This document shows, in pieces, positions 50,906-63,500 of a stretch of DNA of 64,000 nucleotides. The stretch is from Dreissena polymorpha (lineage: Eukaryota > Mollusca > Bivalvia > Myida > Dreissenidae). The notes under the pieces are model-generated. The model was not told the DNA's origin, made no database searches, and worked only from the letters and a program-made list of their open reading frames with translations. A program made the translations under genes and the position numbers. The stretch is from contig NC_068357.1 of NCBI RefSeq assembly GCF_020536995.1, positions 62,204,930 through 62,268,929 on the forward strand, given 5' to 3'. How positions within the stretch are numbered: position 1 is the first letter of the stretch; each line of letters starts with the position of its first letter.

Positions 50906-51602
50906 CTAGCTTCAATGTTGCAGAAGTGACATTACATGCGCAATTTTGACCCATATACTTGACCTTGAAGGATGACCTTGACCTTTCACCACTCAAAATG
51001 TGCAGCTCCATGAGATACACATGCATGCCAAATATCAAGTTGCTATCTTCAATATTGCAAAAGTATTCACAAAATAAGCGATTTGGGCCACATATATTTG
51101 ACCTCTGACCTTGAAGGATGACCTTGACCTTTCACCACTCAAAATGTGCAGCTCCATGAGATACACATCATGCCAAATATCAAGATGCTATCTTCAATAT
51201 TGCAAAAGTATTCATAAAATAAGCGATTTGGGCCACATATATTTGACCTCTGACCTTGAAGGATGACCTTGACCTTTCACCACTCAAAATGTGCAGCTCC
51301 ATGAGATACACATGCATGCCAAATATGAAGTTGCTATCTTAAATATTGCAAAAGTATTCATAAAATGAGCGATTTTGGCCACCTATATTTTACCTCTAAC
51401 CTTGAAGGATGACCTTGACCTTTCACCACTCAAAATGTGCAGCTTCATGAGATACACATGCATGCCAAATATGAAGTTAATATCTTCAATATAGCAAAAG
51501 TTATTGCAAAATGTTAAAGTTGGCGCAAACAGACAGACAGACCAACCAACCAACCAACAGGGCAAAAACAATATGTCCCCCACTACTATAGTGGGGGACA
51601 TA
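50906..51602 (-). repeat. TGTCCCCC-hairpin element (copy 6, reverse, 5' end truncated)
   Basis: Units of about 145 bp in reverse, ending GTCCCCCACTACTATAGTGG. It lacks the AACAAGATGTG end present in copy 5, starting instead inside a unit. Confidence 0.8.
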
Positions 51603-51606
51603 AAAA

Positions 51607-51814
51607 CCATGCGAGTGCAAAGTATCAGAACATGTACTTGGGCGGTGTTAAAGATGACGGCCTCAATTTACCTTTCTTTGTCTTCAACAGCTTGGTTGAC
51701 TTTCACCTGGCTAAACAGAAATCTGGACTGCTTTCTGGACAGAAATTTGACTTTGGCTTCTTTGAACGCTATCCTGGACACACAGACTGCAATGGATGGA
51801 ATTTGCCCACTTAA
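51607..51814 (+). CDS. Coding-like segment, unrecognised
   Basis: HASAKYQNMYLGGVKDDGLN, LPFFVFNSLVDFHLAKQKSG, LLSGQKFDFGFFERYPGHTD, CNGWNLPT then stop (51812-51814). Composition is protein-like and unlike the surrounding repeats. It lies immediately after the hairpin of copy 6 and may continue the gene at 49535-50618, with the repeat sitting in an intron. No domain recognised. Confidence 0.35.
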
Positions 51815-51953
51815 TATACATGTCCTCCATGTGTATTTAATATGTGAATGGATGAGTAAAATGTGTTTTATACAATCAGGTTAAACTGTGATAATGAGTA
51901 ATATGTGTTATTTATAAGTTCCATTAATATAAGCAGGTTAAACTATGAGGCAT

Positions 51954-52253
51954 TCAACAAAAATTTTCAGTTACGTAATTATAATGGGCATTGTGGGTGG
52001 GCATGCACGTATATGGACTATAGCAGCCGTCTTCCAATCCTAAAAATCTATGAATTGTACACACATTCAGTCTACACACTACAAGCATTGCCTGTTGCAC
52101 AAGTAATTTAATTTGTGACTTTAGCCCTTTCTCTAGTTGTACCTTATAAATTTGACTTACAACATATGACTTTCCGGTACCTGGTGGGCCCAAAAGTAAT
52201 AAATTATGCCCATGAACCGCTAAATCCAGAGCAAGGGCTTGCTCCTTGTTCAA
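51954..52253 (-). pseudogene. PIF1-like helicase fragment
   Basis: On the minus strand: LNKEQALALDLAVHGHNLLL, LGPPGTGKSYVVSQIYK, with a complete Walker A (GPPGTGKS), then a decayed stretch and TIHRFLGLEDGCYS, matching the T-x-H-x-F-x-G segment after Walker A in PIF1 helicases. Between them the expected TASTG-type block is only found across frames. Only the N-terminal fifth of a helicase is present. It may derive from a Helitron helicase or from a PIF1-like host family; nothing here decides. Confidence 0.7.
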
Positions 52254-52788
52254 TTGTATTCTTTAATTAATAACGTCCATGTGTTATTTGTTTACAATTG
52301 GATTGCTCCTATGCATTGACAGAAAAGCGCATAAAATTGGAAACAGAAAACTTAACCAATCAGTTTGGAACAGGACATCTGGGCAAACAACAACTATGGC
52401 CGACTTTAGAAAAGTTTACTGAAGTGGATGGTAAATAATTAAAAATATATAGTTTAAATCAATAAGTCATGAATAACATGTGCACAATCTATTCACAAGG
52501 TTGGTACTTTGAAAGTGCATATGGTATAAATAATACAAAATAGCCGCCTATTGATGCTTTACAGGGGTATTACGTGTTTACCTTGTTTGCAAACCCATGT
52601 CTATTTCGATAGCTTTTGCCTTTTTCGCAAAATGTCAGTCTTTTTTAGAAAAAACATCAAATATTATGTTACAGTTCGTATTTTTTCGGTTATTGAGCTT
52701 AAATTAACAAAGAAAATAAATCGTTAATATTATTTTAATTGCTTAATTGAAAAGTTGAAAAAAACTAGTTGAATCCCTTGTTAGTATA

Positions 52789-55107
52789 CACTGTTACTCC
52801 AATATAAGGCGGATGACAGGGTCCAAGCCACGCAACAGCGTTATAAACGGACAGCGTTATAAGTTTTGAGCTTATTTATTTATATTGTCATGCTGTGTTG
52901 TCATCCGCAAATTCATGCATATAAATCGAATCGAACGATAACAGTATACATACCGCTTTTCTAATGTGCACATTTGTCCGATAATCCAATATAATTACAC
53001 CATCACTTACGAAAAAAATAATGTTAAACATTTATGACAAGAAATATGTTTACGAATTTTTTAAACAAATTCATATGCCTGCGCAATATTTCTGAAAAAT
53101 AGTACAGTGCATTATGGGACACAGCTTTCATTGGACGAGCGAATTTAAATTTAGATTGAATGCAATACAATACCAGGGGTTCAGCTGTCGATCGCCATTG
53201 GCGCCAAATGGCGCTAAATTTTTAAATGTGGCTCCAAATTTTTAAAAGTGGCGAATTTCAAAAAATCAGTAAAATCCTATCCGAAAATGTACTGCGAGTC
53301 GAAAGCACGCGACCGAGCATTAGCGGCCAGCGTCTGTCAGTTGTAAATATTGATTTACGACGATGTAAGCGACCTACAGAGTGCATTAGAAATCACCGAA
53401 GCGTGTAAGTGTTACAAACGGTGTTTTTACTGCTATTGTCAAGTTTTATGGGGGTTATTATCGGATTAACGGCTCCTTTATGATATTGAGCAATAAGTTA
53501 AGTAACACGGGGACAAACTGTCACAACGATCAATAATTATAATAAGGGCCGCTATTTCTTTGTTAAAATCAAAACCATGGGGCTGGCAAAAGCATTTAAT
53601 TTCTCCACATCAACAAATAAAAACTTGTTTCAACAGGTATTTGTGAGCATTTCTGTTTAATAGATTCATTATTGTAATGTTCTGGGAAGGATATAAATTG
53701 ATTAAGATAACAACAATTTCTGAATTAAATATAAAACATTTACTCAATGTACTATATTTCGGATATGTTAAATTCGGACATTTAAAGATAGGGTCATTTA
53801 TGTGTTGGTTTGATGTTGATAGTTTGTAAAAATATGTTTTATGTTATTTCAGGCAACTAGAATGGATTGTGGCAATTATCTGGGCCGTTCTGTCAGGAAA
53901 AAGGCGTGAACAACAGTCATTTAATTGAACCTGGAAATCATCCACCACTAACAGAAAACTTGCCAACAACAGAAGCTGATGTATATCATGTCCATATGAC
54001 CAAATATAACTGTTAAACAATTTGAAGTGAAATGCTTTATTTTCTGATTCCCTTTCAAATGATAAACATTGGTGTGATTTATGTTTAAATAATTAATTTC
54101 GAAACATTTATGCAGTATACTGTTTTATACATTGATGTTAACATTATTATATTATTTGGTTATCTGTGTTGTTTATCAAGTTGAAAAAAATGTTATTTAT
54201 ATACAAATAAAGCTTATTAATACTTATGAAGGTATGACTTATGAAGGTACTTATTGTTTTTTTAATGAAATAACATACTTTTTAAAGTGATAATATAGTC
54301 AATGACATTAATGTAGTAAGGTTTCTTAAAATGATTGTTCTTATTAATAAGGTGGAATAACTGACAGTATTCACGCCGCGAAAAAGAGGCGACAACTTTT
54401 TTGGGGCCAGTGGAACCCCTGAATACATGTACAAAGTAATGTTTTATTGCGTCATATACAGCATGTAAAAAACGTGCTTTCCGTGGACTTTCTGATAATG
54501 GGCAAAAATTTAAGTGAATCTCTGTTAACAATTACACTGCGTTAGCATGTAAATAAATCGTCAGGATTTTTTAATTTACTTTTCGTATACGTACTGAAAC
54601 ATTATACATACACAAAGATCTTTTTATTTATCAAGCATGTATAGCATATAATAAACGATAACACACTTACACAGCCATAGTTTATACAATGAAATACAAT
54701 ACACGATAAATATAAAACATAATCGTTTTAAATAACTTTAATTTGATAATTATTATGCTTGCACTTACCTTATTGAAATTAGCGCACCGAACCGCTCTGA
54801 AAGGGAATACATGTAATAAACACAGACTCGCGAGTTTTCACACCTTTATTGACATTACACAACAGATTAACACCAATTAGCTGTCGAGTGTCGTTTAACC
54901 TCTAATCGATTAAAATAAGTTAAACGGAGGGATAAAGCAATCAAGCTGTGATAGCCGGCTTCTTTGAATTTTCTGAAAATACAAGTAGTTGCATAACATG
55001 GATTTGAATCAGAAATGGAAGGTTGGAGAAAAAACGGGATCCAAGCACCCCCCGCATTATATTGGACACAGCGTTATAACAGACCGCACTATATTGGAGT
55101 TACAGTG
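52789..55107. mobile_element. Tigger/pogo-like element, TA target, non-autonomous
   Basis: Left CACTGTTACTCCAATATAAG, right (reversed) CACTGTAACTCCAATATAGT, each bordered by TA. The subterminal AGCGTTATAA words and GGGGGGTGCTTGGATCC are typical of Tigger/pogo ends. No DDE transposase frame is seen in 2,319 bp, over half of which is a nested hAT element. Confidence 0.8.
53174..54421. mobile_element. hAT-type element nested in the Tigger-like element, 5-bp TSD
   Basis: CAGGGGTTC at the left and GAACCCCTG at the right, flanked by AATAC (53169-53173, 54422-54426). An open stretch 53226-53408 (FKSGEFQKISKILSENVLRV) shows no convincing domain. Confidence 0.8.
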
Positions 55108-55445
55108 TATAAAGTATATGGTAAAAAAAACTCGGCAAGCTTCGCCCTTATATTATTTTAAGCCTTCCCCGATATTTTAGTTGCAATAATTCAATTATCA
55201 GCTTTATAACCCAATGGGTTGCTGATAGTTGCAATGCGCTCTCTCTTGGCCATGGGTCCAAAATGTTATCAACAATGCAAGGGTTAAGGAACACTGAAAC
55301 TGCAAGAACTTACAAAAGTTTACCTATCTAAACCACAAACTCATCCAAATGGTACTATTAAAGCAAAGAATAATTGATTTTATTGACTATGGTTTTGTTT
55401 TGTATGCTGTATCCGCCATATTGGAAAATTGACCCAATATTGGTT

Positions 55446-56308
55446 CAGAGCTCCAGATAAGGGTCGTATTTTCGTAATTACGAATTATTTTCAAGTCTGT
55501 TACGTATTTATTTTAAAATCTTGTCGTACCATTAAGAATTTCAAAATCAAGTTACGAATATTATTTTTACATCGGATTGTATCGATTTTTATTGAGTTCT
55601 TTCTGCGTATTAAAGATCTTTGCGGTGCTTATATAGAATGATTATTGGGTTTGTATAACAAAGCGCATTTTTTCCAATAAAAGCAGCGTATACAGTCTAT
55701 CTGGCAAAAAAAATGGCGGTGCCCAGAGAACGTCCTAAAAAACTGCAAAGCGTCCAAAAACACGCTTTTAACATATTGTACGCAAAGTAAGCCAAAGTTA
55801 AATGTTAAGAAAGACATTATAGAAAAGATCTTATACGATGTTGTTTGTTCAGTTGCCGACACAGTCGGAAAAGCTAAACAAAAACGCGACACAACGGGTC
55901 CAAACTTAAACACAAAAAAAACATTGAACGAGTGGAAGGGACAAGTCCCGTGGCAAATCGTTGAAAAGATTGAAGGGGAGATCCGTTTTAATTGTGAAAT
56001 ATGTAAAAATTCATCTAAGGCATACAATCTAAGCACAGTTTGGGCATATGAAGGTATTTGAAAAATAACATTGTATAATACTGAAAAGACACTGTTGAAC
56101 TCGCATAAATAAAGTTGCTAGTTTGTTTATTTTGATTTTTTTTGCATAAAAATAACCATTATTATTTATTTTTAGGTCTTTTAGAAAAAATAAGAATTAT
56201 TTTCCAAAACTTAGTAGTAACGTTAAGAATAAAATTTCAGAGTTAAGAATTCTTTTTGAAAATCTGGTAGAAATTTAAGAATTTCACAAAACCTTATCTG
56301 GAGCTCTG
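55446..56308 (+). mobile_element. hAT-type element with zinc-finger exon, 6-bp TSD
   Basis: CAGAGCTCCAGATAAGG in perfect inversion at both ends, flanked by TTGGTT (55440-55445, 56309-56314). It encloses the zinc-finger frame at 55696-56053. At 863 bp the rest of the transposase is missing. Confidence 0.85.
55696..56053 (+). CDS. Transposon N-terminal segment with C2-type zinc knuckle
   Basis: No start codon is visible, but one frame stays open from a possible acceptor (CGTATACAG) to a possible donor (GAAG/GTATTT): WRCPENVLKNCKASKNTLLT, SKPKLNVKKDIIEKILYDVV, TLNEWKGQVPWQIVEKIEGE, IRFNCEICKNSSKAYN. The EWK..VPW...G....C..C order resembles the finger that opens hAT-derived proteins. It is part of the element at 55446-56308. 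Confidence 0.5.
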
Positions 56309-56903
56309 TTGGTTAGGTCGCAGTACAACAATATTTTGCATGTAGGGTTATGTGCTCCAGCCTATAAAGTCGATAACAATGTGGTATTCGATACAGAATA
56401 CACTGTTCCAAATTTAAACATAAACATGTCAGCGAGAAAAGTGTGTTGAAACATCGTCGTGTTTTTATACGGTGCATGCAAAGGATGACATCCATAGGTT
56501 GCCATTCAGGTAAATTTAACATGTTTATGAAGTTTATTCATTATTTTCCTCAGTTTGTCTAGAACGACATCTGTTTAGTGAAGCGCACGGATTCGCTGCG
56601 CTGAACTGCACCCATGTTTATGAAGGGGTGCATATGGACTGCCAGAGCCGCCATAGCAAAAATTATCAAAGGCTCTGGGAGTCTGTTATATTAGCGATGG
56701 GCACAAGGGAGGCAACTGCGTACGGCTCATTTATTACTGAAAAATTCCTGCGCGAAATCTCGTTCATAAAAATAGTGCCGATAGGGGGTCGGAATTACGT
56801 CGTTTTTAAGGTGGTTTTCGATTGGATATGGTTAAAATAACCACTTATCACATAAGTTAATACATTTATGTTCGCGGGCTAAGCACTTTTGTTTCCACAC
56901 AGT

Positions 56904-56957
56904 TGCGTAGAAGATTAAAAGAAAGCCTCAGAAAATTTCCGAGATCGAGAAAAATAG
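56904..56957 (+). other. Possible 5' untranslated exon
   Basis: TTGCGTAGAAGATTAAAAG... AAAATAG followed by the good donor GTAAGA, 510 bp before the exon with ATG at 57471. Suggested by position and donor only; it could instead start further upstream. Confidence 0.3.
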
Positions 56958-57470
56958 GTAAGATACATTGCCCAGTAGAAAAATTGCTTTTATTTTGTAG
57001 GTTAATCATTCTTCTTTCCATTCATGCCACTAATTGCTTTGCAAAATGCCGTGATTCTGCTGGTTGTTGCTAATGTATGGACTCACTATTGACCGGTTTC
57101 ATGAATGGCAAGATGGCCGCCGTTGTTGACAATTCATATGACGTAAATATCATTGTTCTTTTTTTCCTCTGTAAAGTTGCCAAAAAATGTGTTGTACGTG
57201 CTAAACATCATTGAAGGATATATTTATGCTGACATTATATCGTAATGGTAGATTTCATTCATATATCTGTAAATAGACGTTTCGATAATACAAAATACAG
57301 ACTTGCACAATTCGGACAGCAAGTATTTCGGATATAGCATTAATGATACAAGATACAAGAATCTTTATTTAACGTCGGATGTGAACAACAATTTGATACA
57401 GTCACTGTATTTAAGTTATATTATGTAGATATATTATTTCTTTGATTTCAATTATTCTTTTTGCAGACAT

Positions 57471-58509
57471 ATGTCTGATACTAATAAGTCAGAGTCTCAG
57501 GATTGGGAAGAGTTTGACTTGGAATCTGACAGTGAGCGTGTATCACCGCAGCCAGGTCAATTTACACAGGACTGGGCTGCAATAGCTGAAAAGTTGAAGC
57601 TTCCGCATCAGGTACTACAATGTAGATAAAAAATAATTTGCAATTTTAACCAATAAATATTTTTCTTAGTATATAAATGACATTTCAGCAGAATGACATT
57701 TTGAAACATAAACCCCATGCAATTTTATTTTATGGCAATGTATCGGTCATTTTGAAATACATTTATTATCAACATTAATTAATCATCATTATTGTAATTC
57801 ACTAATTTTTATGCATTTGAAATATATACTGTTATACTTTTAAGAAGTCAGATATCACAAAATGTAGTTTAAGAAGACAGATATCACATAATTGAGTTTA
57901 AGAAGACTGATATCACAAGATAAGGAAGAGCAGTCTTTTTTTTAATTCTAAAGTTGTAGCCTAATCTAGTCTACAATCCCTCAGAAATTTTCATAAAAAG
58001 GCTACATCCTCTCAAATTTTTTCATTATATTCATGCACTTAACCCCAAAAAAGAAACTTACACCTGGAAATTTCATTCCCCTATGACTAACATTGCGTGA
58101 GTTGTATCCCCAAATTTTGGGTTTCACACACTTTTTCCTATATAATATGAAGGCTAAGGCCCCTTCCCCCAACAGCCTTAAAAAAGCCTTGAATGGTAAA
58201 AACAATGAACCTTTAAGCTATTTTCCGTTTAAGAAAGTCCTTTCTTAAAGAAAATCCAGTTGAAGCAGAAAGTGTTGTCCCTGATAAGCCTGTGTGGACT
58301 AAACAGGCTTATCTGGGATGACACTTAAGGCTCATGCATTAAGCCCCGTTTTCCCAGAGTGCGGCTCAAATGTTCATTTACATGTTACAGAGTACCGCAA
58401 GAAGCTGCCGTTTGTGAATGCGGCCCCGATAGAGGAGATTGAGGCAAAGAAGCTAAAGGCAGCGGGAGGAAAAGAGAAGAAATCAGGAAGAAATCGCCAT
58501 AGGCGATAA
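57471..58509 (+). CDS. Small two-exon gene, 85-residue protein of unknown function
   Basis: Exon 57471-57611 (acceptor TTCTTTTTGCAG just before ACAT and ATG) encodes MSDTNKSESQDWEEFDLESD, SERVSPQPGQFTQDWAAIAE and KLKLPHQ; the donor is GTACTA, phase 0. Exon 58393-58509 (acceptor GTTACAGAG) gives YRKKLPFVNAAPIEEIEAKK, LKAAGGKEKKSGRNRHRR and TAA. The protein has an acidic N-terminus with a Trp-rich segment and a strongly basic, NLS-like C-terminus. Other exons may exist in the intron. I do not recognise the family. The frames join without any indel. Confidence 0.6.
58271..58327. repeat. Palindromic CCTGATAAGCCTG repeat
   Basis: TTGTCCCTGATAAGCCTGTG and AACAGGCTTATCTGGGATGA, same family as 31380 and 31508, ending about 65 bp before an exon acceptor. 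Confidence 0.8.
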
Positions 58510-58873
58510 CTGAATATAAGATTGTTTAAACCATTGGATAGGTTTGTTAGTCACCTATCTTAGGAAAAATACTTACAGATACATTGAAGTTCAAATAACT
58601 AGTGTTAGGTCTTATTTAAATAAGAAGAATTTAGGTTTTTGAACCTATTTAATGAAGCAAATGATTTTACTTTTGTTAAACATGTGTGGCAGTGAACTAT
58701 TGTCTGCATGTTAACCTTATTTAAGTATTGGCTGTTGTTCTTGGGGTGTATTTATAATTTGAGGACTTATTTTACCTAATGGACAATTTATTTTAATTGA
58801 GTGAACAACATATAAAACTCGTCAAAACTATTGAAAGCCCCCATAAGAATTTCATTGTTTTGTAGTGACCACT

Positions 58874-60551
58874 CAGGGTTCGACATTAACTTTTTTTACC
58901 GCAAGACCGTCGGACCAGCTCCTCTTAAAATGTACTAGCCCGAACTTGATGTCTACTAGACCACAAATGACATAGTTAATGAACACAATTGTGTCATGTA
59001 ACTGTTTAATCAGGATTTATCAGTAAATAATAAGTGAACACCAGTTCAGGCTTGGCGAAATTGGAAAAAAACTGCCGGTCATCCGGACAGGCATTTCAGA
59101 AAATGTGCCGGTCCGGAGAAAATTTAGCCGGACCGAAAAAAAACAACAACACAACTATGTACATTAAGATAAACCCTTTTTTTCTCAGAAAAATCGGAAA
59201 AAAACGCATCGTACCGAAGTATGAGCGTCCTAGAAACTGGTCCATATTCCGTGTTTTGTTGAATTCTCAAATGCGCATAATTAAATTTGTATTCCGAAAA
59301 CACTCTTCCCAATTTAATTTTTACTCGACGTTATCACATTCTTCAAATAAACTGCAAATGTACAGTGTGTTTTAATCCTTTCTCTCCAGAAAAGCGCGCG
59401 CAAATTATTCCCTACATGTACAACGTCACGTCAAACGCATGGAAAGCGTGCGTGTATTAAATTTCTGTTAAATGTTTCGTGGTAAATTTTAATAGAATGA
59501 TATCGCGAAGAATGTGTGAGTGTTGTGAAAACACGCTTAGCGGTTTTACTGACCCTGTGTAGACTGCGATGTTTTAACAAAAGGGATTAAAATGTGCGAA
59601 AGCAGTTGCCGATTTTGCGAGTTTGAAGTAGGTGTTGTGTAACCAGTTGGATTTGCTAATTGTACGTAACAAACTTATTGCAAACATCAACACAATGAGC
59701 GATTTCATTTTCATGATGTAGACTGTAGTAAAGGGTTTGCTCTTCGAATTTTCAACTTTGAAAAAATATGATATGTTTGCATTCATTGCACATTTATTTT
59801 GCCGGTCACAAGGACCGACATTCTGGTTAAACCTGCCGGACCAAATGAAAATTTGCCGGTCAGGACCGACGGACCGGCAATTTCGCCAAGCCTGCCAGTT
59901 TTTTTTTTTGATGCATAGAGTAAAACAATAAAATAAACCATTTTTTTTGCTTTACTCCGTCAAATTCAATCCATGGGAACTGACTCAATTTTCCATCTAG
60001 GATAAAATTGACATTTTCGTGTTTCTTCATATTTACGTTTCGTGTCAGTTTAAGCGTCGGATTTTTTTTTATTAACTGATTTGTCGGACGAAAATCTGAA
60101 CTTGAACAAAGCCATTCTTTAAATTACATTCTCTTGTCTGCTACGCAAAAATGTTTACATTGACGATACCGATTTTCGATAGAAGTCGTAAAATCATGCT
60201 CTACAGTTTCACGACACTGCAGAAAATCATTAATATTCATGACAACTTGACCAATCTAAACAAGCAATATCTGCAGGAAGCTCTTCTTTGCGTCTAAAAA
60301 TAGCAATGAATCATGCGAATGCTCCGCGTTTATTTAAATACACTAGTTTTGTTTTAATGTAAATAACGGATACTAGAGTAATTTTACACATTAAAAAATA
60401 AAGGTTTTCACAGCATTTAGTTATAGTTATATGAATCAGTATAGATTTTTTTTTGTACGACCAGTCGGACAAGCTAGCCCGCAGTTTGACTAGCCCGACC
60501 ACCGATCTTACTAGACAATGTCTGTCGGACGTGCCTTAGTGTCGAACCCTG
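58874..60551. mobile_element. hAT-type element, 5-bp TSD
   Basis: CAGGGTTCGACATTAA at the left and, reversed, CAGGGTTCGACACTAA at the right, flanked by CCACT (58869-58873, 60552-60556). CCGTCGGAC / GTCCGAC words repeat inside both ends. It contains a second element at 59047-59894. No transposase frame. Confidence 0.85.
59047..59894. mobile_element. hAT-type element nested in another hAT, 6-bp TSD
   Basis: CAGGCTTGGCGAAATTG in perfect inversion, flanked by CCAGTT (59041-59046, 59895-59900). CCGGTC/GACCGG words are dense near both ends. It must be younger than the outer element. Confidence 0.85.
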
Positions 60552-60556
60552 CCACT

Positions 60557-63500
60557 ATGTCTGCTCGTGACACTGTCGGTCTGACATGTGAGAGTCCAGT
60601 TGAAGTAAAATGATTCATCAATCATCACTTATGAAAAATTTCAATCTTTGGGATTAGTTTTTGCCTATATGCTACCTTTGACTGACAAAAAAACCAACAT
60701 CAACAATGTTGTTTTTTTTTTAATTTGAACAACTCGTCATCGTGATTGGGAGGCATGTGTCATTTTAATTCATCATTATGTAATGTCGGGTAATTGGACA
60801 TTTCACAAGTATTTGTATATTGTGTATGCACAACAAATATAAATTGTGTCAACAAATTATGTGTTAGTTCACCATTAGTTATCATTGAAAATAAAACCTT
60901 AAAAAAGCTGCAGAGTTGTTGTTGATAGCAGTAAAGACAAAGGCTATTCACGCACATAAATATATATTTGTATGCCCCCTTATTTTGCCATAAACTTAGT
61001 TCTGGCTACCATAACTTTAAATGTCGCTTTTTATGATTTTTGACTGGCGCGACTTTATAGTTATGGACCAACCCCATTAGGAAAGTCAACCAGAAATGCC
61101 CGAAAAGTTGACAATTAGCAAAGACCGGTCCAAAACAGCTTTTAAATGCAGTTATTGGTTCAAATCAACCACTTGATCGGAAAGATTGACATTTTTCACA
61201 TTAAACTGATATATTCTTTCACAAAATACTATCTTAAACATTTAAAATTTATCTATTCTGCTTTTACATATCGAGAAAAACAGCGATGTGACAGACTTAC
61301 TTGAAATGCGAATCTCCCGAGATTTCACGGTCATATGACGTTATTTCTATTTTTAGTAACATACCATGTGCTCAAGTGTTTTCAAATTCAAAATGACATT
61401 TCCCGGTATTTTAGATTATTCTGGCTTGTTTTGTAAACAAATTGTATTGTAAATACAAACTCAAAGTAAATATTATTAAAACAACCTGATTCACACTGAA
61501 ATCAGTCTTATAATCCACCAGACATAAGTTGTTTATCACAAATAATAGATTTCAGAAAACGAAAGTAATGTTTACTATTTCAGCAAAATATGTCAAGGTC
61601 GATCCGAAAGTATCCAAATGAAAACTCGTCACGTGACAAAGCGACAATGGCGTCAAAATTGTGAATTTCAGACTGATGAGAGTTATTTTCATATATTGTA
61701 AGATGCATTTGAAACATTTGAACCTTAAAATAATCCCCGATGCAGTAACTTATATTCATTCACCAATATATGTAGAAATGTATCCAAGAACATGAGCTTT
61801 CTTTGATTTATAGCGTGACATAAATATGTTATGACTCTGGTTGACTTTCGATACGGGGTTAGCTTCAGCGTACAGGTCTGTCAATACTATATAAACTGTA
61901 CGCTGAAGTTTCTTTAGCTACCATAAACTGTGCAGTAAAAAGTGCAAAACCAATAAAAAATACGTGTTATTAATATGTTTTAATGTGTTTTATATCTAAA
62001 AAGGCATTCACATAGATAAAAATAACTTATAAATGGCCAAAATAGCTGGTTAAATGCAAATGTCAGTTGTTTGCTGGATTTTTGGCAGAAAAAACAGCAG
62101 AAAAATTCACCTATTTTTTTACGTGTTTTAAAAAAATCATAAAAAATCTATTTTTCATCCTAATAAAAAAAGAAAGACATCATTATGTTTGTTTTAAGTA
62201 GTATAACATCAATGCCAAATATCATTCAAATATTCCCATTTTAAAAAAATCATTGCCTCTTGCTAAAGTGTATTTAGATAAACAAAATGAAAGTCACTCA
62301 CTGCGCGTGTTCTGTAGGTTAACAACATCATGTAGGTTATTTTCGACGGTCACTAACAACGGTATTATACAGCACAAATGTTAAACACCCAACACATGGT
62401 GCCATAAGCAATGTGATTGACAAATTAATACTATTTTCCTTTGTCAGTCCGATTTAATCTTGAATTTTTCGGCACTGGCACTATCAATGGAGAGTATTAA
62501 ACAAGGGAGTGAACTTTTCCCGCAAAATTATTTTCAATGGTTACACACCACAATATGCAAACAGAGTATTGTCTGATTCACGGTTGTATGAAACATAATT
62601 GTTTTACACCACAATATGCAAACAGAGTATTGTCTGATTCACGGTTGTATGAAACATAATTGTTTTGGGCCTCGTAAGCAATGAAAACGGCAATTTGCAT
62701 TAAACGTAATGGGTTCAACGTCTTAATTGACCGTACTAAAGATTTTTAAAATTTCAGTACAATATGGCAAATGTATTGCTTTAAAAGACATTGTATTGTT
62801 ATGAATGCGTAGCACGCAGTGTCCAATTTGTATTACTGCTCCCGCCATTGAATCATTTATGACATGGAAAAAATAATAATATGTTTAAGTCAATGTTTTC
62901 CGTAAAATAATATAGTAGCGTAACAATCCAATGAACACACCTTTATTTTGGAATAAAACATTTCTGACATGTTTGACAGGAAGGTAATTAATATTAACTG
63001 CCATAACATAATCTGGCTTTAGACGCATTGATAAGTTTTTAAAGAGCTGTCCATAAACGATTGTTGATAATTATCTTTTCCACAAACATATAATAAAACG
63101 AATCTTCCATGTCCCAAAAATTATCGAGACCATGTGTTATGTGCAAGAAAACTATTTTTACCTTTAATATCAAGTCATAATTGGCGACTTAATGATAAAA
63201 TACATTTGATAGTTTAATGTCAAAAATAGGTCTCGTTTAATGTCTTGTTTCTCCATACATTCAACGATTTTGAAACATTTTTTTACAAATTTTAAATTAA
63301 GATATGGTTGATGTATATATAAGAAGCAAAAAAATCAAGCATATGTATACCAGTGAATCAGAAGGCTATGTTTAAGTGTATGGTTAAAATTTGAAATTAG
63401 TTTAACTGCTAACTTCCTGTATTTTGTGTCTGTTCCATAAATACGGCTTATTTTATTGTAAAGTTACTTAAGAATAATATTTTCCAATATAGATTAAGTG

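Noticed and set aside
53226-53408. A hAT dimerisation domain in the nested element
   Set aside because: The segment FKSGEFQKISKILSENVLRV has only a vague resemblance and lacks the conserved core I would expect.
59034-59375. A 113-codon frame at the start of the nested hAT
   Set aside because: It begins in one element and ends in another, is rich in subterminal-repeat words and shows no transposase motif.
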